Of a DNA stretch of 43,760 bases, positions 17,780 through 29,638 are shown piece by piece; the first letter of the stretch is position 1, and every line of letters starts with the position of its first letter. The position numbers were made by a program, and so were the translations under genes. Origin of the DNA: Guillardia theta CCMP2712 (taxonomy: Eukaryota > Cryptophyceae > Pyrenomonadales > Geminigeraceae); assembly GCF_000315625.1 (NCBI RefSeq), contig NW_005434623.1, positions 289,055 to 332,814 of the forward strand. The letters run 5' to 3'. The notes below the pieces were generated by a model. It ran no database searches and was not told where the DNA came from. It saw only the letters and a program-made list of their open reading frames with translations.

Positions 17780-20700
17780 TCATTCATGTGCTCTGCTCAA
17801 AAGGCGGCTTGCACTATACTTGATCATCGTGTTGCTTTCAAACGTCTCCATGGCCCTAGTGACAGCCACGTGACCTCTTGCCTGCATGATAGCGTTCATG
17901 TTGTTGCTATTGTTCGAAAGTTCCTCCAGCACGGCACAGCCCCACTCCTGCACACCGTCATGCTCCCTGTGCGCCTCCATGCCCTCAACCACCACAGGGA
18001 TCCCCCCGACCTCGGCCACCCTCTCCTTGTTCTCGTCGCTGTACGCCAGGTTCCTCAACGCTGCACTCCCCCACTCCTGCACCCCAGCATTGCCTACATG
18101 CCGCCTCATACCATCCACGATAGCCTCTATCCCCCCCGCCTCTCTCACCCTTCCCTTATGCACGTCGTTGTACGTCAAGTTCCTCAGGGTCCCATTCCCC
18201 AGCCTCTGTATCGACGCAGAGTCTGGGTACAGTCTCATCGCTTCCACAATCGCCTCTATCCCTCCCGTGATCCCGATCCTGACGCTGTTCGTATCGTTTA
18301 TGGCCAGAATCAACAGGGCGCCCATCGCCTTCTCCTGCAACCCAAGGTGTTGCTTGTGCCTCCTCATCCCCCCTATGATCGCCTCGATTCCTGCAGGAAG
18401 ATTTCTTGACGAGAAGGGCAGCCGATGCCTGCCTTCGTCTCCTCTGCTGATCAGCAAGATCATGTGTGCTCCCATCTCCTGAACGTGAGCGTTCCATACC
18501 CAGACCTTCATCTTGTCGATCACCGCTTCAATGGCACCGACATCCCACAGCTCCTTATAGTGCTTATTCAGCTCCTTCCTTCTCTCTTCAGAAGCTTCTT
18601 TCCAATATCCCACCGCAATCTCCTTGCCGTCCGTTATGGCCAGCATCGACCTCACTACCTCCTCGTTGACTCTCTCTCTCAGCTCTCGCTTGAGGATGCC
18701 GACTAGTGCTGTCCAGTCCCTCCTCGCTTCTGCCTCGTGGATCTCAGTTACGATTCTCAGCTCAGCTATGGGAGACACCGTCACATCCGTGCGCAACGTC
18801 AGACTCATCGCCACGGTCGCAGCAGTTGGTCGTGTTGACTCCTCCTCCCTGAGACAGCACAGGACCAACTTTCCGCTCACTGATTCTGCATGTTGCCTGA
18901 CGACCTCTTGCAGCGCTTCTTCACCCTCTGGAAGCTTCGCCATGGTCAGCATGTACACCAGGAGCAGACCAAGTGAGTACACGTCGGACTTGGCAGAGGC
19001 TGCTCCTCCTCGTTTCCTTTCAGGCGACATCCAGTACAGAGTTCCAGCAAGGCGAGTGCTGGCCGTCGAAGTCGTTACCTGCTCTTGTTTGCACAGCCCA
19101 AAGTCAATGTACTTGGGAGATCCACTTGTATCCACCATCACATTCTGAGATTTGATGTCTTTGTGAATGATTCCGGCAGAGTGCAGGTACGCCAGGCCCT
19201 CTGCCAGCTCAATCATTAGCCTGTCTTGTCGCTTGCATCGCTCCTCGCCATCAAGCTCTTGCAGTATCTCCATTTCCTTCTGAAGGCTTTGGGGCAGCAG
19301 CTCGGTCACCATCATGTAGCATGGATCTCCGCAGTCGTCCGACACGATGCCCCCCACCAGCGCTACCACGTTGCGGTGGGACAGGCGGTAGAGGTTCTTC
19401 GCCTCTCTGAAGAAAGACTTCTTCAAGGCCTCCTCCTCGTGCAGTGCCTCGGGGTCGTGAGGTTCCTTGACTGCCACGTCAGCACCTTTGTACTTCCCCT
19501 GGAAGACAAGCCCGAACCCTCCCTTGCCCAGCACATGCTTTGGCTTCCCCCGCCCTGTCGTCTCGAACTGAAGCTCTCTGAAGTCAAGGGACCAAGGAGG
19601 CGTTTCGTCGGCCTCGTCCTTCACATCCAAGCTCGCGCTCGTCTTTCCCATGGCATCCTCTATGCTACCCAAGGCCGTCTCAAAGTGAAGGTCATTCAGC
19701 TCACGGGACATAAGGCGCAGAGCGTTCTGACTTTCGTCATGCTCGACCGGCTCGTCGGGGTCAGTAAGTGAATTTGAATTGTTCTCGTACATTGCCATGC
19801 AGAGTAAGCGAAGGCTGGAGTAGAGCTCCGAGGTTTTCCCTTGAAGCTGGGCCTTGAGTCTTCGTGCTGCCTCGGAATCACTGCTGGGAGGCACGTGTTT
19901 CAATGGCGATCCTTGGCCTTGAATGAAGCTACAGAGCGACTTGAGAGTAAAGTAGAGTTGAAAGAGCGCTACTCGAACAGTCTCCTCCTCCTCGCTCCTC
20001 CCTTTCACTTTCTTTAAGACAGGCGCCGTCAAATCCCAGGCGTTGCTTGTCAGTCTCATTAGTTCTCCCTTCTTCTCCAGGTTCTCGTCCGCCTGCTCCT
20101 TCAAGTTCTGTAGCATGACTTGTACCATCATGAGCACACCCGCTATGCTGCCTTGAAAGACAGTTTAGGAGGTGAAAGATTTTACATCATACTCTGACAC
20201 AATCACATGCTGCCATTAAAGAGAGACGTAGAGAGCAGGTTACAAAGAGATGAGAAAGGATGGTGGAAGACTTGGGTGGCAGCATGAGCTAATTGGCTAC
20301 TACATCTTGAAATCCCTTTGTTCTGCATGGAGAAACAACATCTGAAGAAACAACAACATCCCCCTTACATTCATACCTGGAAGAATCTGCTCTTGTTCAA
20401 CTGGATCGACATGGACTGATTCTCTTCCAATTCTCACTTGTACTTCAGCACTTCCTTCCTCTCTCTGTCCCTGCCATCACTCGGAAGGAAACAATCTTGA
20501 TGTAGCTTACCTCGGACTCTCCTACCATGGGTGCTGCTGACGTTTCTCCCCCCCCTTCCTCCTTACTTTCCCCTTCCCCTGTGTCTGTCTTACCGTGACA
20601 TCGCTCCAGACCAATCCGATCACCTTGTAAAAAGTCGCGCCATCGCTCAAACTGAATTCCTCTCTCCTCCAGAACCTGTTCGAACATCTCTTCCAGCTCC

Positions 20701-22791
20701 TCCACCCAGCCTTGATCTGCTGTCCTCCAGTCTGTCCTGCACTCCCCATGTCTTATCAACCATCCCGAGCTGCTTATAATTGTCTTGAAACAGATCTCCG
20801 TCCTCTTTAACTCCTTGCACCCGCCTCCTGTATCTCTCCCGCTCCCTGACTTTAGCAGAAAACGAGACATAAAGATGCTCTGGACCTGAGTCATTCTCAT
20901 CACCACAACGAAGCTCCCAGTCTCGATCGCTTTGCTCAACACGTATCCAGCAAACAGCATGTTCCTCTCTCCCTCATAGCAGAGGGCCTTGAGCAGGTAT
21001 CGCTCCATCCTGTCCAGCGCTTCCTGTCTGCTCACCGACGAGCTGTAGCTGCTCGGGACTGCCTCCATCTCCCACAGCTCGATCTTCTCTTCAGCCTCCT
21101 CCTTATCGTCCACACTTCTCCTTATCTCCTCCCGCACGGTGAAGTCAAGCACAGCAACCACAAGTTTCTCTTCTGAAAGATCCTCCAGCCTCCTCATGCT
21201 TCTCCACTCGTCAAACCGCGCGGAGGAGATCTTACCCCTCTGCAGCATCCTGCCGACTCGCTCCACCAGCTCCGGTCCGATCTCAGCTGCTACAGATCGG
21301 TGATACTCCAGGATGGACTTGGACGAAAAGGTCGTACCCTGATCCCTCATGAAAGCCAGCAGAAACAGCGAGCACAGTCTCCAGCTCGGCTCCTCCTCCT
21401 TGAGGCTTGACAGGAACCCCTTAAGTAGGGCCCTCACATGCTCCCTGAAGTCCTTCACCTGCTCTGTCGAGTACGCGGCTACGACGACCCTCGCTCGCTT
21501 CTGCTCAAACTCGTCCTCCTCAGCCGACTGATTCACCTCCCCCCCCTTCCTCTTCCTCGCTAGGGCTGTAGAGACGGCCTCCTTGATCTTTACGACCTCC
21601 TGAACGGTCTCGCCATCTTCCCACATGCAGAATCTCGGGAGATCCTGCAGGTTGATGCAGACTGCTGCCTGATCCTCCTGCTTGCTCCTCCTCGCACACT
21701 CCATCACAGCTTCTCGCAGCGGCCTGTTGAGGGCAAAGATCCCTTCCCTCTCATCCAACAGCTGCTGCACAAACTCTGATTCGTCATGAGCCCCCTCGCC
21801 ATGGCTGCAGGAGTAGCAAATGCACCAGCATCGAGGCAAGACGTCTTTCACCGCCTGCTGCGGGAGCAGCCGTTCTGTCTCCTGCAGACCCTCCCGGTAT
21901 CTGCAGGCATCGATGATCACAAGGAAACAGCAGCTGCTTCTTTCCTTCTTCGAGCTCTCCTCGAATCTCTTGATCAACTGGAAGACATGGGAAACAGATA
22001 GAGTGTAGTCCTCAACCTCCTCCTCGGTCTCAATCGCCCCAAAATCACAGGGGATCAGGACGTCTTCCTTGGCCCTTCCTGCCTTCATCCCATGGCCAGC
22101 GTAGAAGAGGACGACCAGCTCCGGCCGAGCTCCGCCAAGAGTAGCAAGACCGTTCCGCAGGAAGCGAATGAGGTCGGAGCGCGACTGTGGATCCTTCTTG
22201 AGGAGCGACCATGATCTCGGAGTCCTCCTCAGCTCTAGGTGCAGCCTAGTCGCATCCCTGACAGCGTTCTCCAGCTCCCAACCCGGCTGCACGTACTTGT
22301 CCGCTCCTATGCAGAGGCCGAACACCCGGGGCGGCTCCAGGAACAGAATCTCCTGCTGGAGAGGAGACCGCAGGAAGTTCATTCCTCTAGCGCACAGTGA
22401 CGGGATGCTGTTGAGGAAGAAACGTCAGGGGACATAAATGACTATTGAAGGGGATTTCAAAGGTGCAGGTCACTCAGTTCAATCAGAAAGATAGTGATTT
22501 CAGATTCTGGGTGTGAAATCAATATTTCATAGAAACATCTTGATACCTGTCACGCAGTGCAAGCAGCTTCCTGGCATGCTCGCTCTTTGCGACCTCTCGT
22601 ATCAGATCTCGCAGCTCCCCGATCTTTCCATTATCATCTCCTTTTTGAACGGCTTGTACTCTCCTCCGCTCCTCCACTCCATCTTGATCCCGCCTCCTTT
22701 CGTACACTTTCACAGCCACCGACAGAACCTCTTCTCCTCTCTTTCTCCTCCTCTCTTTCTCACGGGATCCTCCATCGCCCTCTGACGCCAT
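17780..22791 (-). CDS. Caspase-like domain / protein kinase / ARM-repeat fusion protein
   Basis: Four exons on the - strand: 22791-22547, 22386-20511, 20470-20377 and 20151-17780. They give 4587 nt, or 1528 residues, all in frame. The N-terminus is Lys/Arg/Glu-rich. Residues about 90-330 form a caspase-like (peptidase C14) p20 fold: FGLCIGADKY, VVLFYAGHG with the catalytic His about 180, LVIIDACRYREG with the catalytic Cys about 243. A 400-residue charged middle region follows. Residues about 930-1190 are a complete Ser/Thr or Tyr-like kinase: GKGGFGLVFQG, ADVAVKE (Lys about 967), GIIHKDIKSQNVMVD (HKD instead of HRD), YIDFGL, GTLYWMSPE, KSDVYSLGLLL. The rest, to 1528, is a run of armadillo-type helices (GGIEAIVDGMRRH, QEWGSAALRNLAYSDENKER, GGIPVVVEGMEAH). 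The linking exon 20470-20377 joins ...PMVGESE to GQREEGSAEV and then LPGSIAGVL. If that splice is wrong, these are two adjacent genes. A longer 5' model starting at 23126 is given separately. Confidence 0.8.
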
Positions 22792-23389
22792 AGCTCAGTA
22801 GTCTTCACATGTAGACAGGTTCTATCCTCCGATTGCCCATCGATCCTGAATATGTACAGTCGCTCCAGGAGCCCATCTTCGGTCTCTGCTCCTACTCTTC
22901 CTCCTTCCACGCTTTGGTTTCCTCCAGCACTGCCTCCCTCGACATCAAGGATGCACTCAAGTTGAGCGGTCCTCTCCTTCACCCTCCTACTCAAGTCTCC
23001 CAGCAGGTCCTCGGGCCCGTCCGATGGCAGCTCGTCGACCCCCCACACTTGCTCGCAGCAGAAGCGCTGAGCAAGGCATGAACACACGCTGATCGCATAC
23101 TTGCCGAGACCCTCGTCCTGCTCCATGCGCCCTGTCTTACGGCTGTAGCGACCCTCTTGCCATGCCCCTCCCAGCTACTGCCGACAAAGTACACGGGTGT
23201 TATATCGAGCTTGCCTCAGACAATAACTAAACCATTATGAAAGGCATCATAATTCTTGACATCTGTTTAATCGCTGCCCTGCTCTTGTCACGACCCGTGA
23301 CATTCTGGTGCGGGCTCGAGACTGCTGTAAAGTCCTTATAAGAGCTAAATAAGAAACAAACCCCCACGGAAGCACAGCCGAACAATACT
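22792..23389. other. Region upstream of the fusion gene, possible extra 5' exon
   Basis: On the - strand an ATG at 23126 opens a coding-like frame (MEQDEGLGKYAISVCSCLAQ). Splicing 23126-22931 to 22781-22547 (donor GTGCTG, acceptor CGTCAG) would keep frame and extend the fusion protein to 1590 residues. Without it, the start at 22791 is preceded by an in-frame TGA. From 23130 to 23389 I see nothing but promoter space shared with the divergent CSP41-like gene. Confidence 0.4.
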
Positions 23390-25682
23390 ATGCACTTCAA
23401 GTGAGGATACCCGCCTCCTCCTCCTCCTCCTCCTCCTCCTCCTCCTCCTCCCTTCTTCTCTACTACTTCGTTCATCTCTTTCATGGCGTTGTCCCCCCAT
23501 CGCGCTTCTTTGTGCCTCCTTCTGCAGTCATATCCTGCTTCCCCTCGCATGGCGCCCTGCATGTAGTACCTCTTGATTACCCCCCCTCTCGTCTTCTCAG
23601 CCCCCCTATGTCCCGGAGACTTTGAACTTGCCTCTGAGCTGTTTTTGCAAGATGATTTCAGTTGTTTTTCTGATCCTACACGTGTAAACTTCCGGCACCA
23701 TGTCCTTTCTTTCACTCCTTCGCCTTCCTGACATCTTTTCCATCTCTCCTCCTTCTCTTCTCTGTCTTCCTATGGATCGCGTTTCCTTCTCCCTATCTGA
23801 CGTCAACATCAGGTCGGTTCTGCTCCTCCTCTCCGTGGGGGCCGCGAATGCCTTCCTTGCTGTGTCCCCCATGGGCATGAAGGCTCAGGCTACCCGCGCG
23901 CAGAGACAAGCTCTGTCCCTCTACATGGACGCCGCGCTCATCGTGCAGAACAAGGGAGGAGGCCACGGAGAGATCGGATTCCACCTTGCCCGACAGCTAC
24001 GCAGCAAGGGGCTCGACGTCACTTTGCTTCAGGATTCAGCGGCCAAGATGGAGAAGCTGCCGTTCAAGAACTATGGCGAGATCGAGGCCGAGGGAGTCGA
24101 GATCATCAGCTGCAACCTGGAGGATCCGTCAAGGATCTTGTCTTCTCTGTCGGGGAAGAGCTTCACTCATGTGTTCGACAACTACGCCAAGGATGTACGT
24201 CTGTAGGCAAGGTGATCTCGTTGCTCACTTGCGGTGCAGGAGAAGACAGTCAGCACTGTCGCGGGCCTAGCGAAGAACACCTGGAGGGTCAAGAACTACG
24301 CCTACGTGAGCTCAGCAGGTTACAGTCGTTGTCTTGCCTCTGAATGTGAAGTATACTCATGAGATGCTCTCTTGGATCTCTTGTTGCTGCGTCTGTGTGT
24401 GTATGTCGATCTCCAACTTCTTGTTCAATTCTTCTCAACATCGATCTTGCGCAGGCATGTACGAGAGCAGCGTACCTCAGCCCATGGTTGAGACCGGTGC
24501 TACTAAGGCGACAGGGCAGGTAGGAGAAGGAGGAATAGAGCAGGGACGGTGTGCGCTGATCATTCCCCCTAGAGGGCTGTGGAGGAATTTCTTGCCTCCC
24601 AGGAGCTTCCCTGGACTTCTTTCCGCCCTCAGGTTTCCTCCTGACTTCTAGTGCAACTGAGGGTAATGATGACTGCAGTACATCTACGGCCCCTACACCA
24701 ACAAGCGCGACTACCTTGACTGGTTCTTCCACCGCATCACCAGGGACAGGTGCCTCCTTGCTCTGCAAGACGTTGAGATGACGTCATCGCCAGGCCCTGC
24801 CCTCTGCCCGGCGATGGAAACCAGATGGCCTCTGTGACTCGCGTGGAAGATGTTGCTGCCATGCTCGCCAGCGTGGTGGGAAAGGTGCCAGCTCCATGGT
24901 CTCATGGCCGTGCCAACTGAACTTCGTGCAGGAGGACGCGGCTAAGGGTCAGGTGTTCAACTGCGGAACAGACAACATGGTTTCTTACCGCCAGATCTGC
25001 GAAATGATTGGTGGGTCAGTGCTGAGCCTCCGCAAGCGTCTGAAAAAGGTGGCAGGACAAGTTGTTGGAAAATCGCCGAAGATTGTCACCTACAACCCTA
25101 AGAGTTTTGAGTTGCCCAAGGTAATCACCATCATTGCATCGTTCTCGTCCCTGTTTTTCCCTGGATATCCGCCTGGCTCTAGACATGATGGATTGATTTT
25201 TGATGATGAATGGTGGACTTTCTGAAAGTTTGTTTGTTGATGACTGTGTTCTTGCAACGTCGTGGCCTGTCTTACACTTTCGCTTTACTTTGTTGTTTTT
25301 CTTCCATGTCTCATCCCCTTTATCTGCCCAGGGTGCCTTTCCCTTCCGAAACACGGAGTTTTGCGTCACTCCGGAGAAGGCCAAGAAAGTAATTCAAAGC
25401 ATCAAGCTCTTTCCTCTTCCCTCTCTGCTCTGACTGTTCGCCTCTGTGCATGTCCTCATTATTTTCCAGGTCCTGGGGTGGTCGAGGAAGCACAGCTTGT
25501 CGGAAGATCTGCCGTGGTACTTCGAGTCTTACAAGGTGCGGTGTGGAATCTTGTTACTCGGTTGACAGTTGGGAACCCTGTCATGGTCCTGACTCGTAGC
25601 TTTGAAATGACAGGCGGCCGGTCTTGAGGGCAAGGCCATGGAATTTGAAGCCGATGAGATTATCCTTGGCGCCACTGTCTAG
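23390..25682 (+). CDS. CSP41: CSP41-like plastid NAD(P)-binding, RNA-associated protein
   Basis: Twelve exons: 23390-23400, 23813-24194, 24240-24318, 24455-24519, 24573-24632, 24679-24749, 24794-24884, 24932-25010, 25056-25120, 25332-25388, 25470-25535 and 25614-25682. They give 364 residues, all in frame. The product starts with a signal peptide MHFKSVLLLLSVGAANA followed by FLAVSP. This Phe at +1 is the mark of a cryptophyte plastid leader. The mature part is an atypical SDR/epimerase fold: NKGGGHGEIGFHLARQL (dinucleotide loop), HVFDNYAKD, NYAYVSSAGMY, YIYGPYTNKRDYLDWFFHRI, RVEDVAAMLASVV, GQVFNCGTDNMVSYRQIC, KAKKVLGWSRKHSLSEDLPW. It matches chloroplast stem-loop-binding proteins CSP41a/b, which bind and cleave plastid RNA stem-loops and stabilise plastid transcripts. 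The first coding exon is only 11 nt, followed by a 412-nt pyrimidine-rich intron. Confidence 0.92.
23414..23451. repeat. (CTC)n microsatellite in CSP41 first intron
   Basis: About 12 copies of CTC/CCT lie just after the first donor of the CSP41-like gene, within the pyrimidine-rich intron 23401-23812. Confidence 0.85.
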
Positions 25683-26536
25683 AATGAACCAGATGGTTGT
25701 CAGTACAGCCCCCGGCCTTGAACTCTCCTTGAATGACGCCACCCGTGCCATGACTGCAGCTGAGCGACCCGATCATGGCGCAAAACACACTGGGGGCGTG
25801 ATGCCTAACTCCCCAAAAGCCTCAGTGACTGGTGATCGGACATGGTCACCCGCGGCGGCCGGGCGGCCGCCCGGCCCGGCGGCGGCGAGTCTCGGATCAT
25901 CGCGTCACCCGGTCACGGTGATGCCAGAGCTAGCCACTGCCATGATTACTTGTTGATTGGGAGACAACTGTGACTGTCACACACAAGGCTAGGCATACTG
26001 AGACGGTCCGAACTCACTGGCTGCTGTACGGTCACTCGGATCGGATTCCCATCCGTTGAACCGTCTTCCCTCGGTCTCTACCTCAGGCTCCTCAGGGTAG
26101 CCGGAGGCGGGCCCATTTCAAAGAAGCGTCTGCCCCGTTCCTCCCCCTCCCTTCACGCTCCCTTCAGCCCTCCCTTCCCCCTGCTCTGCTGTCCCCCCTG
26201 CTCCCCCCACTGCCTCGCGCCGCCAGCCCCCCCCCCCTTGCTGCTGCCTTACGCTCTACATCCCTCTTTATCTGCATCTGCTTCCTCCTCGTTGACGTGC
26301 CGCCTCCCAGCCTCTTGCGAGATCCTCTCTTGCTGCTGTATATCGGGTCTCCCTCTTGCAAATCACAAAAGACGCCACCTCTCCTCTCGTCAACTCCATC
26401 ATTCCTTCTTCTTTCCCCACCGATCGCTCCGTGGCTACTTAGCTTGATAGCAGAGCAGAGATCTCGAGATGAAACAAGAGAAGTGTCCGTCATGAAGATG
26501 AAGCTGGGAAGCAACTAATCTGATCGGTTCGTTTCC
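25683..26536. repeat. GC-rich intergenic block 3 and flanks
   Basis: The region 25770-26060 is of the GC-rich block type (CGGCCGGGCGGCCGCCCGG, CACCCGGTCACGGTGATG). It includes a perfect 20-bp palindrome at 25857-25876 (GGCCGGGCGGCCGCCCGGCC). From 26130 to 26420 the sequence is C+T-rich low complexity with a C9 run at 26227. No gene was seen. The promoter of the GNAT gene should be in the last 100-200 bases. Confidence 0.55.
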
Positions 26537-27535
26537 ATGGATCAAGCATCTTGCGCGGCAAGATTGAGTTTTCCTGACTTGGTTTCGTTGCGCAGTTTAA
26601 TCTTGATTTTGATTTCCCTCCCAAGCAGCTGTTTTGCCTTTGCTCAAGGACCAAGAACGTTGGCCATGGAGCAAGGGTGGTACACAGTATTGATCCCAGA
26701 GAAAAAGGACTTGACTGCCAAAGGATACCTTCAGCAGCTCATCAAGATTGAGAAGCGAGTCTTTCCCAAGCACGAGTCCATGGCCAGCGTATTCGAAGCT
26801 GAGCTACGCAAGAGGAACACCTGCGTTGCTGTGGCCGTCGTGAACTCCACTGAAGTCATTGGGTACATCCTTTGGACTAGAGAGAGATCTGAGGGAAAGA
26901 TCGTCAAACTGTGTGTCGCTCCAGAGTATCAGAGTATGTTACATGCTTTCGTTCCACTCTCAATCCTGCTCTGCTCTGCTCTGCTCTGCTCTGCTCTGCT
27001 CTCCTCTGCTCTCCTCTGCTCTCCTCTCCTCTGCTCTCCTCTCCTCTGCTCTCCTCTCCTCTGCTCTCCTCTCCTCTCCTCTCCCCCATGGTATGCTTAC
27101 GATGGCTCCAATTCGCAGAGCGAGGGGTGGGGGGACGGCTGCTCGATACCGTAAGGCCGTTTCCTGTATTGTTTCTCACCACTGCTACCATGGGAGGCTG
27201 GGGATGACGAGAGGAGCAGGGGCCCTGACTCGGTCATTGACTAACAGGCGCTGGGGTGTCTAGGAGCCCTTGAGTCTCAAAGGGGCGTCACAGGCGCTTG
27301 CGAGAGGGTCATGCTACAGGTCGACCCGAAGCGAGAGGCGGCAGTGAAGCTATATGCGTCGAGAGGCTTCTGTCAGCTCCGCGTGAGTCATCTGACATTC
27401 AAGATGTTGCGGCGTTCCTGCTAGCTCAAGCTTTCAAGAATGATCATATGTCTTTCTCAGATGTTAGCGGACTACTACTGCAAGGGAAGAGACGCAATGG
27501 CGGCGGAGCTGATTGTAGGAACCAGTAGGAAATGA
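26537..27535 (+). CDS. GNAT-family N-acetyltransferase with plastid-type leader
   Basis: Four exons: 26537-26933, 27119-27150, 27248-27382 and 27461-27535. They give 212 residues in frame. The N-terminal 40 residues contain a hydrophobic core (SLILILISLPSSCFA) followed by FAQGPR. This again looks like signal peptide plus Phe(+1) transit peptide, so plastid import is inferred. The GNAT core is visible: EVIGYILWTRE, KIVKLCVAPEYQKRGVGGRL (acetyl-CoA-binding R/Q-x-x-G-x-G/A loop, split by an intron), CERVMLQVDPKREAAVKLYA and SRGFCQLR. The arrangement is that of Rim-like protein N-acetyltransferases, and plant plastid NATs are a reasonable comparison, but the substrate is not shown. The start ATG sits in the context TTTCCATGG. 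Confidence 0.87.
26966..27084. repeat. CTCTG/CTCCT pentanucleotide repeat in intron
   Basis: About 22 pentamer units, first CTCTG then a mixture of CTCTG and CTCCT. They occupy most of the intron 26934-27118 of the plastid-type GNAT gene, inside the acetyl-CoA-binding motif. The Leu/Ser-rich frames read through it are artefacts. Confidence 0.9.
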
Positions 27536-27569
27536 TACGCTCGGATCTAATTTCAATAGAGATCTAGTT

Positions 27570-28070
27570 TTATCAGATCCTGAGCCGAGTTTGCCATCCG
27601 ATCATCAGGCATGTCGGATCATTGACTGACGGACTCTCCGAGTCGGAGCCGCTCCGAGCCCGAGCCCCGGGCGCTCACTCAGACTCGGAGTCACTGGCGA
27701 GTCACCCGGTGGCGGGTCATGACTCCGAGTCGGTCAGCTGATCATCTAGTACTAGCCTCTATGCGGCTATCATTGTTGTACTACTAAGTGACAGTCACAT
27801 CGGAACGATCAGACGGGCCCCGGCGATTTCGGCCGAGTGAAACTTGATACCCGGGCCGCAGATCAGTCTATCAGTCCGATCGGATCACGGGGCCCGGGGC
27901 CTTGCAGTGCCCAAGCTCGGAAGTTCCCGGCGTCCGATCGGTGATCCCTGGCCGGGCAGTGCCCGGCCGGCCCGCCGCCAGTCGGACTCCCCGGGGCCCT
28001 GTCCTCAGGGCCTAGCCCAGGCTCAGGCCGCAACGGTTTTCAGCCGCAACGGTTTCGGCACTGGCATGGC
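27570..28070. repeat. GC-rich intergenic block 4
   Basis: Another GC-rich block with GACTCCGAGTCGG, GGGCCCGGGGCC, GATCGGATCACGG and CCCGGCCGGCCCG words, plus a short direct repeat GCCGCAACGGTTT (28027 and 28042). It starts right after the GNAT stop codon. No coding potential was seen. Confidence 0.6.
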
Positions 28071-29638
28071 CTCAGTTGAGTAAACTTCGAGAAACGGGGC
28101 ATGGCCGACGGACCTCATTTTTGCTTTACTACAAGGAGCTCCGTGTAGTAATATACTCGTGACCGAAACCCCTCTGTAGTAATGAGTACATGTGACAGTC
28201 GCTGTAGGGAACCGTTGAACGAATTAGGTGGATCACTTGGAGGACAAGCAATTCCAGGAAAGATGGAAGATGGCAGCGGCATGATCGATTTATAGACAAT
28301 TTCAATGAAGCATGCATGGGATTTGAGGATATAACAATGAAACAGAATGTCCTTCAACGAGGCCAAGATTGATTTGTACAAAAAAATTGCAATCTCGCAT
28401 GAGAGTTCTACAGTTGCACGCAGTGATAGTACAACGGATTTCTTTCAAAGTTGACGTGAGATCTAATTGCATATCTTATTCCTTTTTGAGATATTTTTCT
28501 GTAATAGGATCTATAGTAAAGAATACATGTCATGAAGATGTTCAGATATAAAGTGCCAAGCTTTCATCGCTAAAGATCCATGGAAACTTGAATGAAAGTT
28601 GTAATTTGAATAACTTCCGACCAAAACCATCACGTTCAATGGACTCAATTTTAGTCTACGTCATGGATGGACTTTTGTGAGTTTGTGATATCTCAGTATG
28701 TTAAGTCTTAAACATTTGTAAGTCTCCACCATCCGGTGTTCGAACAGTGAAATGCGACGCATTTGCACGAGCAGAAATGAGTTGGAACCGGCATCACGCT
28801 CTCAGGTCATCGGATCATTGACTTGCATCTGATTGGAATACAAGCTCAATGTTCGTTTCTTGATGATGATGACGGCAAACATTGGAAACATTGGATCGAC
28901 TGCAGTCGGAACGACTTCCCAGCGTATGCTACAAGCCGAAAAAAAACTCATCTGTGGAAACCGCCTCAGGATTCTTTTTGTGTAGACTCATGTACTTAAA
29001 AAAGATATTTAGACTTTATGTTGTAAAGATCTTATGATCTGATCTGTGGTAAAGAACTCTTGATCTCAAGCTTGAATGGTTACTACAGTGCCAGTTTCCG
29101 GGAAATGTCCAAAACATTCTATTTCGAATGAATGCTGCCTTCTTGAGGATATTTATTTACAACAGTAACTGGCTTTACGATCGTTGTAAAGAGCTACACT
29201 CTGCTTCCCAGTCGAACTTAATCTTGTTCGTTTGTGCAGGAATTGCCAGTGGTAAAGTATTAAGGTCAATCGTTGGGTATTTGAGTCTTTACCACGAATC
29301 AACAACTATTTTACTACCTATCTTTACCACTTGTCTCCGTGACCGTGGAGAAAGTTTTGACGAAACGATGTAAGTTTGTTTGTAGTAAAATGAGCCCTCC
29401 CTTCAAAGGGCGACGCAGGCAGACTTCTTCGCACACATCCTCGTTCTCAACCTCTCGACACGCTACACCCTCCCCTCCCCCTCCTCCTCCTCCTCCCTCC
29501 ACGTCCTCCACAACTACCTTAGCTGTCGCAGAACTCAGCCTTCCTCGATCTTACTTGTGTCTTCTAAGCAGCTAGAAGACGCGGGCTTTACAACTGCACT
29601 GTTCGAAAGTTTCGTGTACGGCATCTGCAAGTGACAAG
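28071..29638. other. AT-richer gene-free region
   Basis: 1.6 kb with no exon I can support on either strand. The word TGTAGTAA or its complement TTACTACA occurs at 28126, 28144, 28175, 29080 and 29381. Related GTAAAGA(T/A)CT strings lie at 29023 and 29050. A CCTCCTCCT tract at 29470-29500 precedes the RWP-RK gene. Frames of 60-90 codons here look random. Confidence 0.5.

Noticed and set aside
22510-22793. 90-codon and 78-codon + strand frames
   Set aside because: They are antisense shadows of the first exon of the caspase-kinase gene.
26859-27263. Leu/Ser-rich frames and their Arg/Glu-rich antisense partners
   Set aside because: They come from the CTCTG/CTCCT repeat in the GNAT intron.
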